A DNA stretch of 64,000 nt. Source: Bacteroidota bacterium (lineage in GTDB: Bacteria; Bacteroidota; Bacteroidia; Flavobacteriales; Weeksellaceae). Position numbers and translations under genes: made by a program. Where the stretch lies: positions 1 through 64,000 of the forward strand of contig JAFAFC010000031.1 in NCBI GenBank assembly GCA_023423715.1, in the 5' to 3' direction. Numbering within the stretch: the stretch's first letter is position 1; each line of letters starts with the position of its first letter. The notes beneath the pieces are model-generated. The model saw nothing but the letters and a program-made list of their open reading frames with translations. It had not been told where the DNA came from and did not search any database. Shown piece after piece: positions 43,209 through 51,743 of the stretch.

Positions 43209-43885
43209 GTATTCTTATTTTTTAAATAATAATTGTAAGTTTTAATTTCGTTGTACAATAACACCGCATTGAAAGCCAACATGCTTACGGGGAACGATTT
43301 ATCCCAAAATAGAGACAAACAAAGAATGATTCCAACGCTGATGAAAATAGAACGAATATAGGTTTTATATAATTCCACGCCTCGGAAAAACATAATTTTT
43401 ACCGCCTCAATAGGTTTCGACAAAATTAAGAAAATCCCCGCTATGAAGTTTCCAATAAGTGCAATATTCAAGCCTAAATATTGTTTTCCAAAAGCGACAT
43501 TTCGGAAAACAAGATGCGCATCGGCAATATAAAGAGCCGAAAGAAAAAATATAATAATAAGTCCATTGACTGTTGTGCGGAACTTCCAAAATTCTTTCTG
43601 TTTGAAAGGAAATTCTTTCCCTTCACTTTCCGACCATTCTTTCAATTTGGGAATACTAAGTCTGTTGAAAGCGACCAGTAAACCCGTAAAAACAAGAATG
43701 ATGAGGCTTAAAATTTGAAATCGAAATTCATAATCAAACATTCCTTCATTTTCCCCAGAAGCCGAACCGAAGAAAATAGCCACAATCACGTAAACTCGGA
43801 AGAGAATTGGAAATAATGGATTTAATGTTGAATCAAAACTAGGTTCAACGGATTTATTGATTAATGATTTGAAGTCCAAAGCCAC
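43205..43885 (-). CDS. Unnamed membrane protein between gldB and gldC
   Basis: The 226-aa protein has a cytoplasmic N-terminus (MALDFKSLINKSVEPSF), then about five to six transmembrane helices (about residues 27-45, 53-70, 108-125, 137-157, 175-195 and 198-215). It shares a two-base gap with gldB upstream and a four-base overlap with gldC downstream, so all three are on one message. I do not recognise a family. Its place inside a gliding cluster suggests a link to gliding, secretion or the envelope, but there is no direct evidence. Confidence 0.75.
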   Translation of the reverse strand: MALDFKSLINKSVEPSFDSTLNPLFPILFRVYVIVAIFFGSASGENEGMFDYEFRFQILSLIILVFTGLLVAFNRLSIPKLKEWSESEGKEFPFKQKEFWKFRTTVNGLIIIFFLSALYIADAHLVFRNVAFGKQYLGLNIALIGNFIAGIFLILSKPIEAVKIMFFRGVELYKTYIRSIFISVGIILCLSLFWDKSFPVSMLAFNAVLLYNEIKTYNYYLKNKNT

Positions 43886-43887
43886 GT

Positions 43888-44874
43888 TTACTCTGTAAAT
43901 TTAGGTTTGTATTTCGCTTGCGTGAAAATTTCCTGAGCGCTCGTGTCTAAAAATTTTTGCAAAGGCGTATCAGGGTTTGCTTGGAAGTATTTTTTACAAA
44001 TTTGCCATCCTGTGAAAATTCCAATTTGAGGAGTAGATTCGTTATCGATTTCCGTGTAAAATTTAGAAAAAGGTCCCGGAACAATAAAACGATCAACTAG
44101 TCGAGAATCGTCGCTGTATAAAAGGTTCTGCTCAACTAAATAATTCCAAATATTCACTTCATTAGCAACCGCCCACTCGTATTGTTTTTGAGTGTAGTTA
44201 ATTTTCAAATAATCAGGAGTTTCTGGTAAAAAAGCGTCTTGCAACGTCATGATTTTCCCTTGATACACCAATTGATCCAAGAATTTTTGATGATCTCTGT
44301 TGAAAGGAACTTTGCTTTCGGCTAAAATTTGAGAAATTTTTGGAACGATATTTTGAGGATTCATCGAGGTTTGATAGTACTGTTCTAGACCTTTGTATCT
44401 CGGGTTGTTTTCGCCCATAAACGCTGTAACATCCACGAAAATGAAATTTTCTTCGGGTTTGTAAAAAATAGGATCCGTTACCGCTTGCAAAGCCGATGAA
44501 TACAAATAGGTTCTCGGTGTTTTGAAATCAGGAAAATACTGATGAATACGTGCGTAAAGCTTTTTTAGATCGACATCTAATTTTTTGATATCAATTTTTG
44601 CAATGGCTTCATGATAGATTTTTGCTTCGGCAGAATCTTGTCTGCGTTTTACAAAATCTTCGTTCGTAACCGTTCCTTGAAACCACGGAAACTGCTTCTG
44701 AAACGCTTCTAAAGGGAGATTCGGGTTGTAAAATTCTTTCGAAATATCAACGATTTCAACTTTATCAACAGGTTTTTCAATTTGGGTGTCCCATTGCTTT
44801 TCCGTTTCTTTTTTACAAGAAAGCAATGCACCAAAAATTATGATTCCAAGGGAAAATATTCTCAAAAACTTCAT
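43888..44874 (-). CDS. gldB: Gliding motility lipoprotein GldB
   Basis: The 328-aa lipoprotein has a lipobox (ALLSCKK, Cys at about residue 20) and the GldB pattern: YNPNLPLEAFQKQFPWFQG, LYARIHQYFPDFKTPRTYLYSS, NFIFVDVTAFMGENNPRYKGLEQYYQ, and EVNIWNYLVEQNLLYS. In F. johnsoniae gldB is needed for gliding, and it neighbours nadE there as well, which runs the other way here. It begins the gldB-X-gldC-metB cluster. A -7 box (TATTTTTG on the minus strand) lies at 44898-44905. Its molecular role is not established. Confidence 0.94.
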   Translation of the reverse strand: MKFLRIFSLGIIIFGALLSCKKETEKQWDTQIEKPVDKVEIVDISKEFYNPNLPLEAFQKQFPWFQGTVTNEDFVKRRQDSAEAKIYHEAIAKIDIKKLDVDLKKLYARIHQYFPDFKTPRTYLYSSALQAVTDPIFYKPEENFIFVDVTAFMGENNPRYKGLEQYYQTSMNPQNIVPKISQILAESKVPFNRDHQKFLDQLVYQGKIMTLQDAFLPETPDYLKINYTQKQYEWAVANEVNIWNYLVEQNLLYSDDSRLVDRFIVPGPFSKFYTEIDNESTPQIGIFTGWQICKKYFQANPDTPLQKFLDTSAQEIFTQAKYKPKFTE

Positions 44875-44897
44875 TATTTTTACATCAAAATAAGGAA

Positions 44898-44905
44898 CAA
44901 AAATA
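44898..44905 (-). promoter_or_regulatory. -7 box of gldB
   Basis: On the minus strand, TATTTTTG matches TAnnTTTG and lies 24 bases before the gldB ATG, inside the 41-base gap to the divergent GNAT gene. Confidence 0.5.
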
Positions 44906-44915
44906 CAACTTTCCT

Positions 44916-45443
44916 ATGCTGAATCCTATAGAAACCGAAAGATTAATCCTCCGTCCGCTCGTTGCAGAGGATGTGCATCGGTTGTTTTTGTTGGATAGTA
45001 ACCCACAAGTAATGAAATATGTAGGTCAGCCCGTGCTTACCGAGCCTAGCCAAAGTCAAGCGGTTATTGAGATGATTCAAGCGCAATACGAGAAATTCGG
45101 AATTGGACGTTTTGCAGTCATTGAAAAGGAATCCAATCTGTTAATCGGATGGGCTGGACTGAAATTTGTGGATTATGAAGTGAACAATCATCAAAATTTT
45201 TATGAAATCGGATATCGTTTTTTACCTGATTCTTGGGGGAAAGGCTATGCGGCAGAATCTAATAAACCTTTTGTAGATCGAGCATTTAACGAAATGGGAG
45301 TCAAAGAACTTTTTGCGTATGCACATGAAGGAAATGCTGGATCGCATCATGTGTTACAAAAATTAGGTTTTGAGATTCAAGAAGATTTTATAGAACCTGA
45401 TGGACGTTGTATTTGGTTTGAACATCAGAATAATTCAAAATAA
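44916..45443 (+). CDS. GNAT acetyltransferase, RimJ/RimL-like
   Basis: The 175-aa protein has the RimJ/RimL-type pattern: IETERLILRPLVAEDVHRLFLLDS at the N-terminus, FGIGRFAVIEKESNLLIGWAGLKF, YEIGYRFLPDSWGKGYAAESNKP (the acetyl-CoA loop region) and LFAYAHEGNAGSHHVLQKLGFE. Members acetylate protein or amine substrates. It starts in the gldB divergent region and ends nine bases before nadE, so the two are probably co-transcribed. Confidence 0.9.
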   Translation: MLNPIETERLILRPLVAEDVHRLFLLDSNPQVMKYVGQPVLTEPSQSQAVIEMIQAQYEKFGIGRFAVIEKESNLLIGWAGLKFVDYEVNNHQNFYEIGYRFLPDSWGKGYAAESNKPFVDRAFNEMGVKELFAYAHEGNAGSHHVLQKLGFEIQEDFIEPDGRCIWFEHQNNSK

Positions 45444-45452
45444 AAATAAAAA

Positions 45453-46241
45453 ATGCAAACAGATAAAGTAATTCAACATATTGTCGATTGGTTAAAAGAT
45501 TACGCGACAAAAGCAGGTGTAAAAGGTTATGTTATTGGTGTTTCGGGCGGAGTTGATTCCGGAGTCGTTTCGACGTTGTGCGCAATGACGGGATTGGATG
45601 TTTTGGCGATTGAGATGCCGATTCGTCAAAAAATTGATCAAGCGGATCGTGCTTTAGAACATATTCGTTTTTTGGAAGCGAAGTTTCCCAACGTAAAAGG
45701 AATGAGCGTGGATTTAACGCCCGCATTTGAAGAATTGTACAAAACTTTTGATGTTCATGATGCCGAATTTCCGAATGAAAAACTAGCTTTTGCGAATACA
45801 CGCTCTCGTTTGCGTATGTTGACTTTGTATTATTACGGCCAAATCAACAGCCTTTTGGTTTGTGGAACGGGAAATAAAGTCGAAGATTTTGGAATTGGTT
45901 TTTATACAAAATACGGCGATGGTGGAGTAGATGTTTCGCCAATTGCAGATTTGTACAAAACGGAAGTCTATGAACTTGCCCGCGTTTTGGATCTTCCAGA
46001 AAGTATTAAAAATGCAATTCCAACCGATGGTTTGTGGGATGTTGATCGTACAGATGAACAACAAATTGGAGCAACATATCCTGAATTGGAAAAAATTCAG
46101 AAAGAGTATGGAACCAAAACCGAAGCTGATTATAGCGGAAGAGATTTGGAGGTTTTCAAGATTTTTCAACGTATGAATCGTGCGGCGCAACATAAAATAA
46201 ACCCAATTCCAGTGTGTGATATTCCGGAGGAATGGAGATAA
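45453..46241 (+). CDS. nadE: NAD synthetase, ammonia-dependent
   Basis: NadE (262 aa) amidates nicotinic acid adenine dinucleotide to NAD in the last step of NAD synthesis. The ATP-pyrophosphatase P-loop GVSGGVDSGVVSTLC is clear. ANTRSRLRMLTLYYYG, CGTGNKVEDFGIGFYTKYGDGGVD and AIPTDGLWDVDRTDEQQIGATY follow in family order. There is no glutaminase domain, so it uses ammonia. In F. johnsoniae, nadE also lies beside gldB, so this neighbourhood is conserved. Confidence 0.95.
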   Translation: MQTDKVIQHIVDWLKDYATKAGVKGYVIGVSGGVDSGVVSTLCAMTGLDVLAIEMPIRQKIDQADRALEHIRFLEAKFPNVKGMSVDLTPAFEELYKTFDVHDAEFPNEKLAFANTRSRLRMLTLYYYGQINSLLVCGTGNKVEDFGIGFYTKYGDGGVDVSPIADLYKTEVYELARVLDLPESIKNAIPTDGLWDVDRTDEQQIGATYPELEKIQKEYGTKTEADYSGRDLEVFKIFQRMNRAAQHKINPIPVCDIPEEWR

Positions 46242-46265
46242 AATAAACCTATTAAAAAATACAGG

Positions 46266-46652
46266 ATGAAACATTTTTTTGTTCTTTTTAGTTTAATGCT
46301 TTTGTTTGCTTCTTGTACTGAAAAGGAAGATGACAATTGCGAATCGCGCGAAAAAGCTTGGGTGAAAGTTGTATCTGCACCAACAACAGGCGTTGTGAAT
46401 GAAAATGTAAAATTTGATTTGACTTTTAATGTGGGGAACGGATGTGGAAGTTTTGACAAGATCGAAGAAGCAGGAACGTCGATGGATAAAAAGTTGACGG
46501 TTTACGCAAAATATGTTGGTTGTAATTGCACCCAAGATGCACCAACGATTTCTACTTCATATACTTTTAAACCAAGTGTAGCAGGAAATTATTCCTTCAC
46601 TTTTCAAACAGGAGATAACAAATTTGATATCTTTAATGTAAAAGTGAATTAG
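46266..46652 (+). CDS. Small lipoprotein with a beta-sandwich-like domain
   Basis: The 128-aa protein has a lipobox (LLFASC at about residue 17), an acidic linker, and a mature domain of alternating beta strands (VVSAPTTGVVNENVKFDLTFNVGNGCGSF, NYSFTFQTGDNKFDIFNVKV) with four further Cys, which could form disulfides. This looks like an Ig-type lipoprotein, but I do not recognise a family. It lies 24 bases after nadE and 33 before the barnase-like gene. Confidence 0.7.
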   Translation: MKHFFVLFSLMLLFASCTEKEDDNCESREKAWVKVVSAPTTGVVNENVKFDLTFNVGNGCGSFDKIEEAGTSMDKKLTVYAKYVGCNCTQDAPTISTSYTFKPSVAGNYSFTFQTGDNKFDIFNVKVN

Positions 46653-46685
46653 AAGAATCTTAAAAGAGGAAAGGAGTTTTAAACT

Positions 46686-47249
46686 ATGAATTCAAAAAAT
46701 AAATCAATATTCTATTTGGTTGTTGGCCTTTTGGCGGGTATGCTTGCGATGTATCTTTTCAATAATTATAAAATTGAGAAGAAAAATCCAGATTCTACAT
46801 CAACAGAAATTTCAAATTCGAAATCGGATTCTGATTACGGAAATAAGTCCAATTCGAAAACTAAATCCAATTGGAATAACGACAGCAACGAAAATCAACA
46901 GTCTTCCGCAAAATCAACATCCAATATTGATGATTTAACGGAAGAAAATCGTGTGATTGCGTATGTAAAAGAACATCATAAATTGCCTGATTATTACATC
47001 ACCAAAGGAGAAGCTCGCAATCAAGGTTGGGAAGCTTCCAAAGGAAATTTGTGTGATGTTTTGCCGGGAAGAGCAATTGGAGGCGATCGGTTTAGCAATC
47101 GAGAAAAAACACTTCCAAAGGGAGATTCGTATTTTGAAGCGGACGTTAATTATTCGTGCGGAAGAAGAAATGCAGATCGTATTGTTTTTACGAAGAATGG
47201 CGATGTTTATTTAACAAAAAACCATTATAAAACCTTCGAAAAGCAGTAA
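46686..47249 (+). CDS. Barnase-like ribonuclease with N-terminal membrane anchor
   Basis: The 187-aa protein starts with a hydrophobic segment (YLVVGLLAGMLAMYLF, about residues 10-25) and a 60-residue Ser/Asn/Lys linker, then a barnase-type (guanyl-specific) RNase domain from about residue 90. All barnase active-site residues are conserved: Lys107 (Lys27), Glu151 (Glu73), Arg161 (Arg83), Arg165 (Arg87) and His180 (His102). Cys123 and Cys158 sit at the positions of barnase Ala43 and Ser80. The signal could be an anchor or a cleavable leader; no clear cleavage site is seen. The barstar-like gene begins 29 bases later, so the two form a nuclease-inhibitor pair. Confidence 0.93.
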   Translation: MNSKNKSIFYLVVGLLAGMLAMYLFNNYKIEKKNPDSTSTEISNSKSDSDYGNKSNSKTKSNWNNDSNENQQSSAKSTSNIDDLTEENRVIAYVKEHHKLPDYYITKGEARNQGWEASKGNLCDVLPGRAIGGDRFSNREKTLPKGDSYFEADVNYSCGRRNADRIVFTKNGDVYLTKNHYKTFEKQ

Positions 47250-47278
47250 TTTTGTACTCATAAAATTTAGATTTAGCA

Positions 47279-47593
47279 ATGAAAGAAGTATATATAGACT
47301 TTAGTGAAATCGGAGATTACGAAGATTTTTATACACAACTAAAAGAAAAACTAACGCTTCCCGAGTATTTCGGAGATAATTTGGATGCTTTGTTTGATTC
47401 AATTACAGGTGATGTTGAGTTGCCTTTGCATATTGAATTTGTGAATATGAGTGTTGATCAACTAGAAACATTTGAAGATTTATTAACGACTTTGGAAGAC
47501 GCTGAAGATGAGGTAGAAGATTTTTCGTTTTCCTATTATCTAGAGCAATACGAAGATGAAGATGAGGAAGAAGGAGAAGCGGATTCTGAATAG
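47279..47593 (+). CDS. Barstar-like ribonuclease inhibitor
   Basis: The 104-aa cytoplasmic protein matches barstar: KEKLTLPEYFGDNLDALFDSITGDVELPL aligns with its key loop and helix. Tyr30, Asp36, Asp40, Thr43 and Gly44 match barstar Tyr29, Asp35, Asp39, Thr42 and Gly43; two Trp (38 and 44) are replaced by Phe39 and Asp45. The C-terminus is a long acidic tail (about residues 80-104), unlike Bacillus barstar. It should inhibit the adjacent RNase and protect the cell before export. It lies 29 bases after the nuclease gene and is followed by a terminator. Confidence 0.92.
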   Translation: MKEVYIDFSEIGDYEDFYTQLKEKLTLPEYFGDNLDALFDSITGDVELPLHIEFVNMSVDQLETFEDLLTTLEDAEDEVEDFSFSYYLEQYEDEDEEEGEADSE

Positions 47594-47610
47594 AATTTAA
47601 ATAAAAATAT

Positions 47611-47646
47611 AAAAAAATACGATACTCGAGAGCATCGTATTTTTTT
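47611..47646. terminator. Bidirectional terminator after barstar
   Basis: AAAAATACGAT and ATCGTATTTTT form a stem around a loop containing the palindrome CTCGAG, between the convergent barstar and lipoprotein genes. Confidence 0.88.
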
Positions 47647-47674
47647 GTTGATATGAAGAAAATTTAAATGGGTC

Positions 47675-48898
47675 TTATTTCAAAGGAGCTAATAAATTGA
47701 CTCCATCAACAGTAGCCCAAGCTCCTTCTGTAAGGACAACTTTAGTTACTGTTCCATTTGTGAATGATTTAGGATTTGCTTGAGAATATGCATAACCCCA
47801 AACTCCTGGATTGTCAGAATTGTTGTAAGAAAGTGGGTTTACAACGATTTTTCCTGTTGCAACTTGCGCTGTTTCTGTAGCTGCGTCTTGGATAAGTACC
47901 GCGTATGCTTTCTGAGATCCGATATTTTTGTATCCGCTAACATATACGTTAGAGAAAATTCCTGTTCCGTGTTTTTTGAACTGAATTGCAGAAATTTCTG
48001 GAGAGTTTGGCGACTCTGGATTCGTGTTGTTATCTCTAATCAACGTGATGTTCGAAATTTTTGGAGCTGTGTTATCCGCATTTCCTGAAGATTCAATCTC
48101 CATTCCGAAATTCCCTGTTCCTGTTTGGAAAGCAAACCAGTTCGTGTTGTTTTGTCCGCTCCAAGCATCTTGCCAGTCGAAAGAATCATCGTAGTTACCG
48201 TAAGAAATAATATTCTTTGCAGAAACGGTTCCTCCGAAGAATTCATAACCATCGTCTGTTCCCTTGTAAGAAACTAGGTTTTCTAAAACTGTTCCAGCTC
48301 CTACCGCGTAGAAAGTCATTGAGTTGGTTTCAGAAGTACCGTCACCGATTTTCTTACCTGCATATTCTACACGTACAAATTTCATTGTTCCTGAATTCGA
48401 ATTTGCATCAGAACCACCGTAATATACGTTGTTTCCGTCTTCAGAAAGCGCTTGTGCGTTTCCGTTTACCGCTTTGATAGGTGCGTTTCCGTAAAGTGTA
48501 ATTCCACCCCAATCTCCTGGAGTTTTAGTTGCTGTTGTGAAAACGATAGGCTCAGAAGCTGTTCCTTGAGCGTTGATTTTACCATCTTGCAATACCACTA
48601 AGCTACTCGTTTTTGTTGTTGTTACGGTGAATGTAGCTCCTGGTTCAATAGTAATTGTTGCGTTTCCAGTAACTTTTACAATCCCGTCAAGCGTATAAGC
48701 TCCTTTTTTAATTAAAAGGTCTTTAGAAATAGTTCCACTTAAAGTTCCGCTTCCGCTTAATACAGATTCGGTAGTTCCACCACCTCCTCCTTGGCCTCCA
48801 TCGCCATCGAATCCGTCATTTACTTCAATGGTACACGATGTTAGAGCGATTCCTGATACTAAAGCAAGCGATACTAATGATAATACTTTTCTTTTCAT
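47675..48898 (-). CDS. Beta-helix-like lipoprotein downstream of the TonB receptor
   Basis: The 407-aa protein has a lipobox (GIALTSC, about residue 22), a poly-Gly/Asp linker, and a mature domain with repeated short strand segments (IKKGAYTLDGIVKVTGNATITIEPGATF, GDWGGITLYGNAPI, YGNYDDSFDWQDAWSGQNNTNW) that suggest a right-handed parallel beta-helix. It ends with LTEGAWATVDGVNLLAPLK. It is the second gene after the TonB receptor (45 bases), so they are one unit. Similar receptor/lipoprotein pairs are common in Flavobacteria, but its ligand and role are unknown. It could be a surface partner that captures the receptor's substrate. Confidence 0.72.
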   Translation of the reverse strand: MKRKVLSLVSLALVSGIALTSCTIEVNDGFDGDGGQGGGGGTTESVLSGSGTLSGTISKDLLIKKGAYTLDGIVKVTGNATITIEPGATFTVTTTKTSSLVVLQDGKINAQGTASEPIVFTTATKTPGDWGGITLYGNAPIKAVNGNAQALSEDGNNVYYGGSDANSNSGTMKFVRVEYAGKKIGDGTSETNSMTFYAVGAGTVLENLVSYKGTDDGYEFFGGTVSAKNIISYGNYDDSFDWQDAWSGQNNTNWFAFQTGTGNFGMEIESSGNADNTAPKISNITLIRDNNTNPESPNSPEISAIQFKKHGTGIFSNVYVSGYKNIGSQKAYAVLIQDAATETAQVATGKIVVNPLSYNNSDNPGVWGYAYSQANPKSFTNGTVTKVVLTEGAWATVDGVNLLAPLK

Positions 48899-48943
48899 TT
48901 TGATATGTAGATTTATTGATTAATTATTTGGTTAAATTTTGGT

Positions 48944-51574
48944 TTAGAATGTGTATCCAACAGTCATGTTGAAATTCACTCCTTTGTAGAAATCGTTTAG
49001 AAGGTTGGTTCCGTTGTTTAAGTCTAAGTGATTGTATCCTTCGTCTCCGATGTTAATTTTATATTGGCTGTTTAAGATATTTTGTACAGCGAATTTTACA
49101 TTCCAGTTTTTGTTGATTTGATTTTGATAAACGAAATCCAATTGGTGGAAAGGCAATTCATAATAATTATCCGTTCCTGACCCTCCCGTTGCGTAGATTT
49201 TCTTTCCAGAAACGTTGTACACTAAAGAGAATGTTTTCGCAAAGTTGTCTTTGTTTTTGTATTCGTATTTCAAATCTGCGTTGATGGTGTATGGTGCAGC
49301 TCCTTGCAAACCTCTTTTCTTAAGGTCTTTCAAGTCTACCCAATACGGACGCTCCATGTCAAGCTGCTTGTCGCTTCTCTTCACATCGGTGTGCATAATT
49401 GTTGCATTCGCACCTAATGAGAATCGATCTAGAGATTCCGAAAGTCTTCCCAATCCGATATTTCCTTCAAGTTCGATTCCGTAAACATCAGCACTTGTTG
49501 CGTTGAAGAACGTAATGGTTGTTCCAGTTGCGTTTGCAGATGCTGTTAAAGATCTTTCAATCGCGTTTTCAATTTTCTTGTAGAAAAGGTTCGCTGCGAA
49601 GAATTCTTTTTTAGCTCCGAAATACTCCCATTTCAAATCGAAGTTGTAGTTATCACTCGTTTTGATGTTCGGGTTACCGATTACCGATACGTTATCTGGG
49701 CTGATGTATTCAATAGGAAGGGTTTCAATCAAGATCGGTCTTGTAACCGTTTTACTGAAAGCGAAACGTAAATTGTTTCTATCTCCTAACGCTTTTTTAA
49801 CCGATATTGATGGTAAGAATTCGTTTCTTGTTTTGTCTAAATTTTCTTTTTTATCGGCACTTAATTGCGAGTAACGAATTAACGTCATGTCGGTTTCGTA
49901 ACGTGCTCCCAATAAGATGTCCCAAGATTCTGTCGGCTTCAAGTTTACGGTTGCGTAACCTGCATTTACCATTTGGTAGAAACTTGAGTAGAACTGAGAA
50001 GCATCTGAGCCTTCTTGGAAGAACAATAAACCATTAGAAATTGCTTGGTCAAAAGCGGTTTGAGGCTTATCGATGTTAATGATGTGCGAATCGTTAGACG
50101 CCGTTGTTTTTCTTCCGAAGATGAAACGGTAGCTCGTCTTTCTGAAATCTGCAAAACCGTTGTATCCAACGTTGATTTGTACCGGATATTCTTTTTTGTC
50201 GCCTTTGTTTCCTAAAGAAAGTTGATATTCAGCAAAAGCCGATCCGTAGAAACGAGAATCAACATCAAGATACTGACGGATTAAGTTGTTTCCACCGTAT
50301 GTCATGTTCATAGAACCTGCAGGAAGTGAGTGTCCATTAGCATCCGTTAAGTTTCCGTCCATGATTTTACGATCGGGCTGACTGTAATTGTTGATTACAT
50401 AACTTGCTCCCGCTTTAATTTGATTTCGATCATCAATTTTTTGAGATCCTAATAATTGCAAATCCAAGAATCTTGAAATGTCCAATTGGTTGGTTCTGAA
50501 AAATCCTGAGGTGTTGTTTACTTCTTGGTTTTTGTACCCGAAGTTATCTGAGATTGTGTTTTGCGCGTTTTGCAAATAGATCGCATTCAAGAGTAAATTC
50601 GTTCCTAAACGTTTGTAGTTTAATCCTAATAATGCCGCAGATTCTGTTTCGTATTCGTATTCTTTACGATTTAGCTTGTTCAAATAAACCGTTCCTTGCT
50701 CGCCTAAACTTCTATATTGGTTGTTGTTACCTTCTTGATAGTTGTATTTCGAAGATTGGTTTAGGGAAAACATAATTCCTAATGTACTTTGTTCTCCAGT
50801 TCTGATTCTTTGAGCCGTTGTAAATCCTAAACTTGTATTAGGAAGCGATTTTACATTGTCTACATTCCAAGAATCTTTGAAAGCGTTTAACGATTCTTCA
50901 GTGGTGAATTTATGGTTCGTTGGTCTTTTTCCACGAACTAAAGAAGGAAGCCTTCTGTCTTCAGAATTCAAACCTAAATATCCGTCAAATCCTGAAGCGC
51001 CTTCAGCAATTTTAAATTGATTTCTGAACGTTGATAACGTATTAACACCGATTCCGAATTCTACTTTAGAGAATGCTTTGTCTATAGTTAATGTTTCAAT
51101 ATCAAAAGTTGCTCCTGCAAAATCTCCGTAAAGATTAGAGTTAAAGGTTTTATAAATGTTCAGTTTTCCAACAACATCCGTTGGGAACTGCTTCAATGCG
51201 ATAATTTTTTGGAATGGGTTGTTGGATGGCGATCCCAATCCGTTAATTAAAAGGTAGTTGTAACGCTCCTCTAATCCTCTTACGAAAAGCCCACGTCCTT
51301 CAACTGTTGTGATTCCGGTAACTTTCGTTAAACCTTGCTCTACGTTCGAGATTCCTTTTCTAGAAATTTCTTCCGCACTTACAGCCTGTTTTTGGATGAT
51401 GGCTTTCTTTTGTTCAACAAGAACTGCAGCTTCTGTTTTTTTGTTATTACTTGCTTTTACCGTAACGCCTTCTAGTGACGTTTCCTTTTTAATAGTGTCT
51501 TGTTTCGCTTGTTGGGCGGTTACACTTACACCCGCAAGAAACAATACTGCAATACTTAGTTTATAGACTTTCAT
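48944..51574 (-). CDS. TonB-dependent receptor
   Basis: The 876-aa protein has a signal peptide (LSIAVLFLAGVSVTAQ), a TonB-box-like region (ETSLEGVTVKASNN), a plug with GLFVRGLEERYNYLLINGLG and FNSNLYGDFAGATFDIET, and a long beta-barrel ending VNFNMTVGYTF. It has no carboxypeptidase-like N-terminal repeat. The ligand is unknown. It is divergent from a PhoB/PhoR-like two-component system, with three 11-bp-spaced TTAAC-type repeats in the 198-base gap, so it may be under its control. It forms a unit with the lipoprotein at 47675. Confidence 0.9.
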   Translation of the reverse strand: MKVYKLSIAVLFLAGVSVTAQQAKQDTIKKETSLEGVTVKASNNKKTEAAVLVEQKKAIIQKQAVSAEEISRKGISNVEQGLTKVTGITTVEGRGLFVRGLEERYNYLLINGLGSPSNNPFQKIIALKQFPTDVVGKLNIYKTFNSNLYGDFAGATFDIETLTIDKAFSKVEFGIGVNTLSTFRNQFKIAEGASGFDGYLGLNSEDRRLPSLVRGKRPTNHKFTTEESLNAFKDSWNVDNVKSLPNTSLGFTTAQRIRTGEQSTLGIMFSLNQSSKYNYQEGNNNQYRSLGEQGTVYLNKLNRKEYEYETESAALLGLNYKRLGTNLLLNAIYLQNAQNTISDNFGYKNQEVNNTSGFFRTNQLDISRFLDLQLLGSQKIDDRNQIKAGASYVINNYSQPDRKIMDGNLTDANGHSLPAGSMNMTYGGNNLIRQYLDVDSRFYGSAFAEYQLSLGNKGDKKEYPVQINVGYNGFADFRKTSYRFIFGRKTTASNDSHIINIDKPQTAFDQAISNGLLFFQEGSDASQFYSSFYQMVNAGYATVNLKPTESWDILLGARYETDMTLIRYSQLSADKKENLDKTRNEFLPSISVKKALGDRNNLRFAFSKTVTRPILIETLPIEYISPDNVSVIGNPNIKTSDNYNFDLKWEYFGAKKEFFAANLFYKKIENAIERSLTASANATGTTITFFNATSADVYGIELEGNIGLGRLSESLDRFSLGANATIMHTDVKRSDKQLDMERPYWVDLKDLKKRGLQGAAPYTINADLKYEYKNKDNFAKTFSLVYNVSGKKIYATGGSGTDNYYELPFHQLDFVYQNQINKNWNVKFAVQNILNSQYKINIGDEGYNHLDLNNGTNLLNDFYKGVNFNMTVGYTF

Positions 51575-51640
51575 TCTTTTTATTACTTTTTCTTCGGTGC
51601 AAAGGAATAGATTAAAGTGAGGTGTGTTGTTTTCTAAAAT

Positions 51641-51673
51641 CTTAACTTTACGTTACCATTCCTTTAACAGAAA
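51641..51673. repeat. Three TTAAC-type direct repeats spaced exactly 11 bp
   Basis: TTAAC at 51642, TTACC at 51653 and TTAAC at 51664 read on the + strand, giving CTTAACT, GTTACCA and TTTAACA separated by four bases each. An 11-bp spacing of short direct repeats is the usual site layout of PhoB/PhoP-type response regulators. The array lies between the divergent TonB receptor and response regulator genes. Which gene it controls, and whether the local regulator binds it, is inferred. Confidence 0.6.
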
Positions 51674-51711
51674 TAGGGAAATATTAATTTTATGTGAATT
51701 GTGAAAACCTC

Positions 51712-51743
51712 TTGATTTCGAGTGACCTTTTTGCCTAAATTTG
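51712..51743 (+). promoter_or_regulatory. Promoter of the response regulator operon
   Basis: TTG at 51712-51714, a 21-base spacer and TAAATTTG at 51736-51743 match the consensus, with the ATG 29 bases later. The 11-bp repeats lie about 40 bases upstream of the -33 element. Confidence 0.7.
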
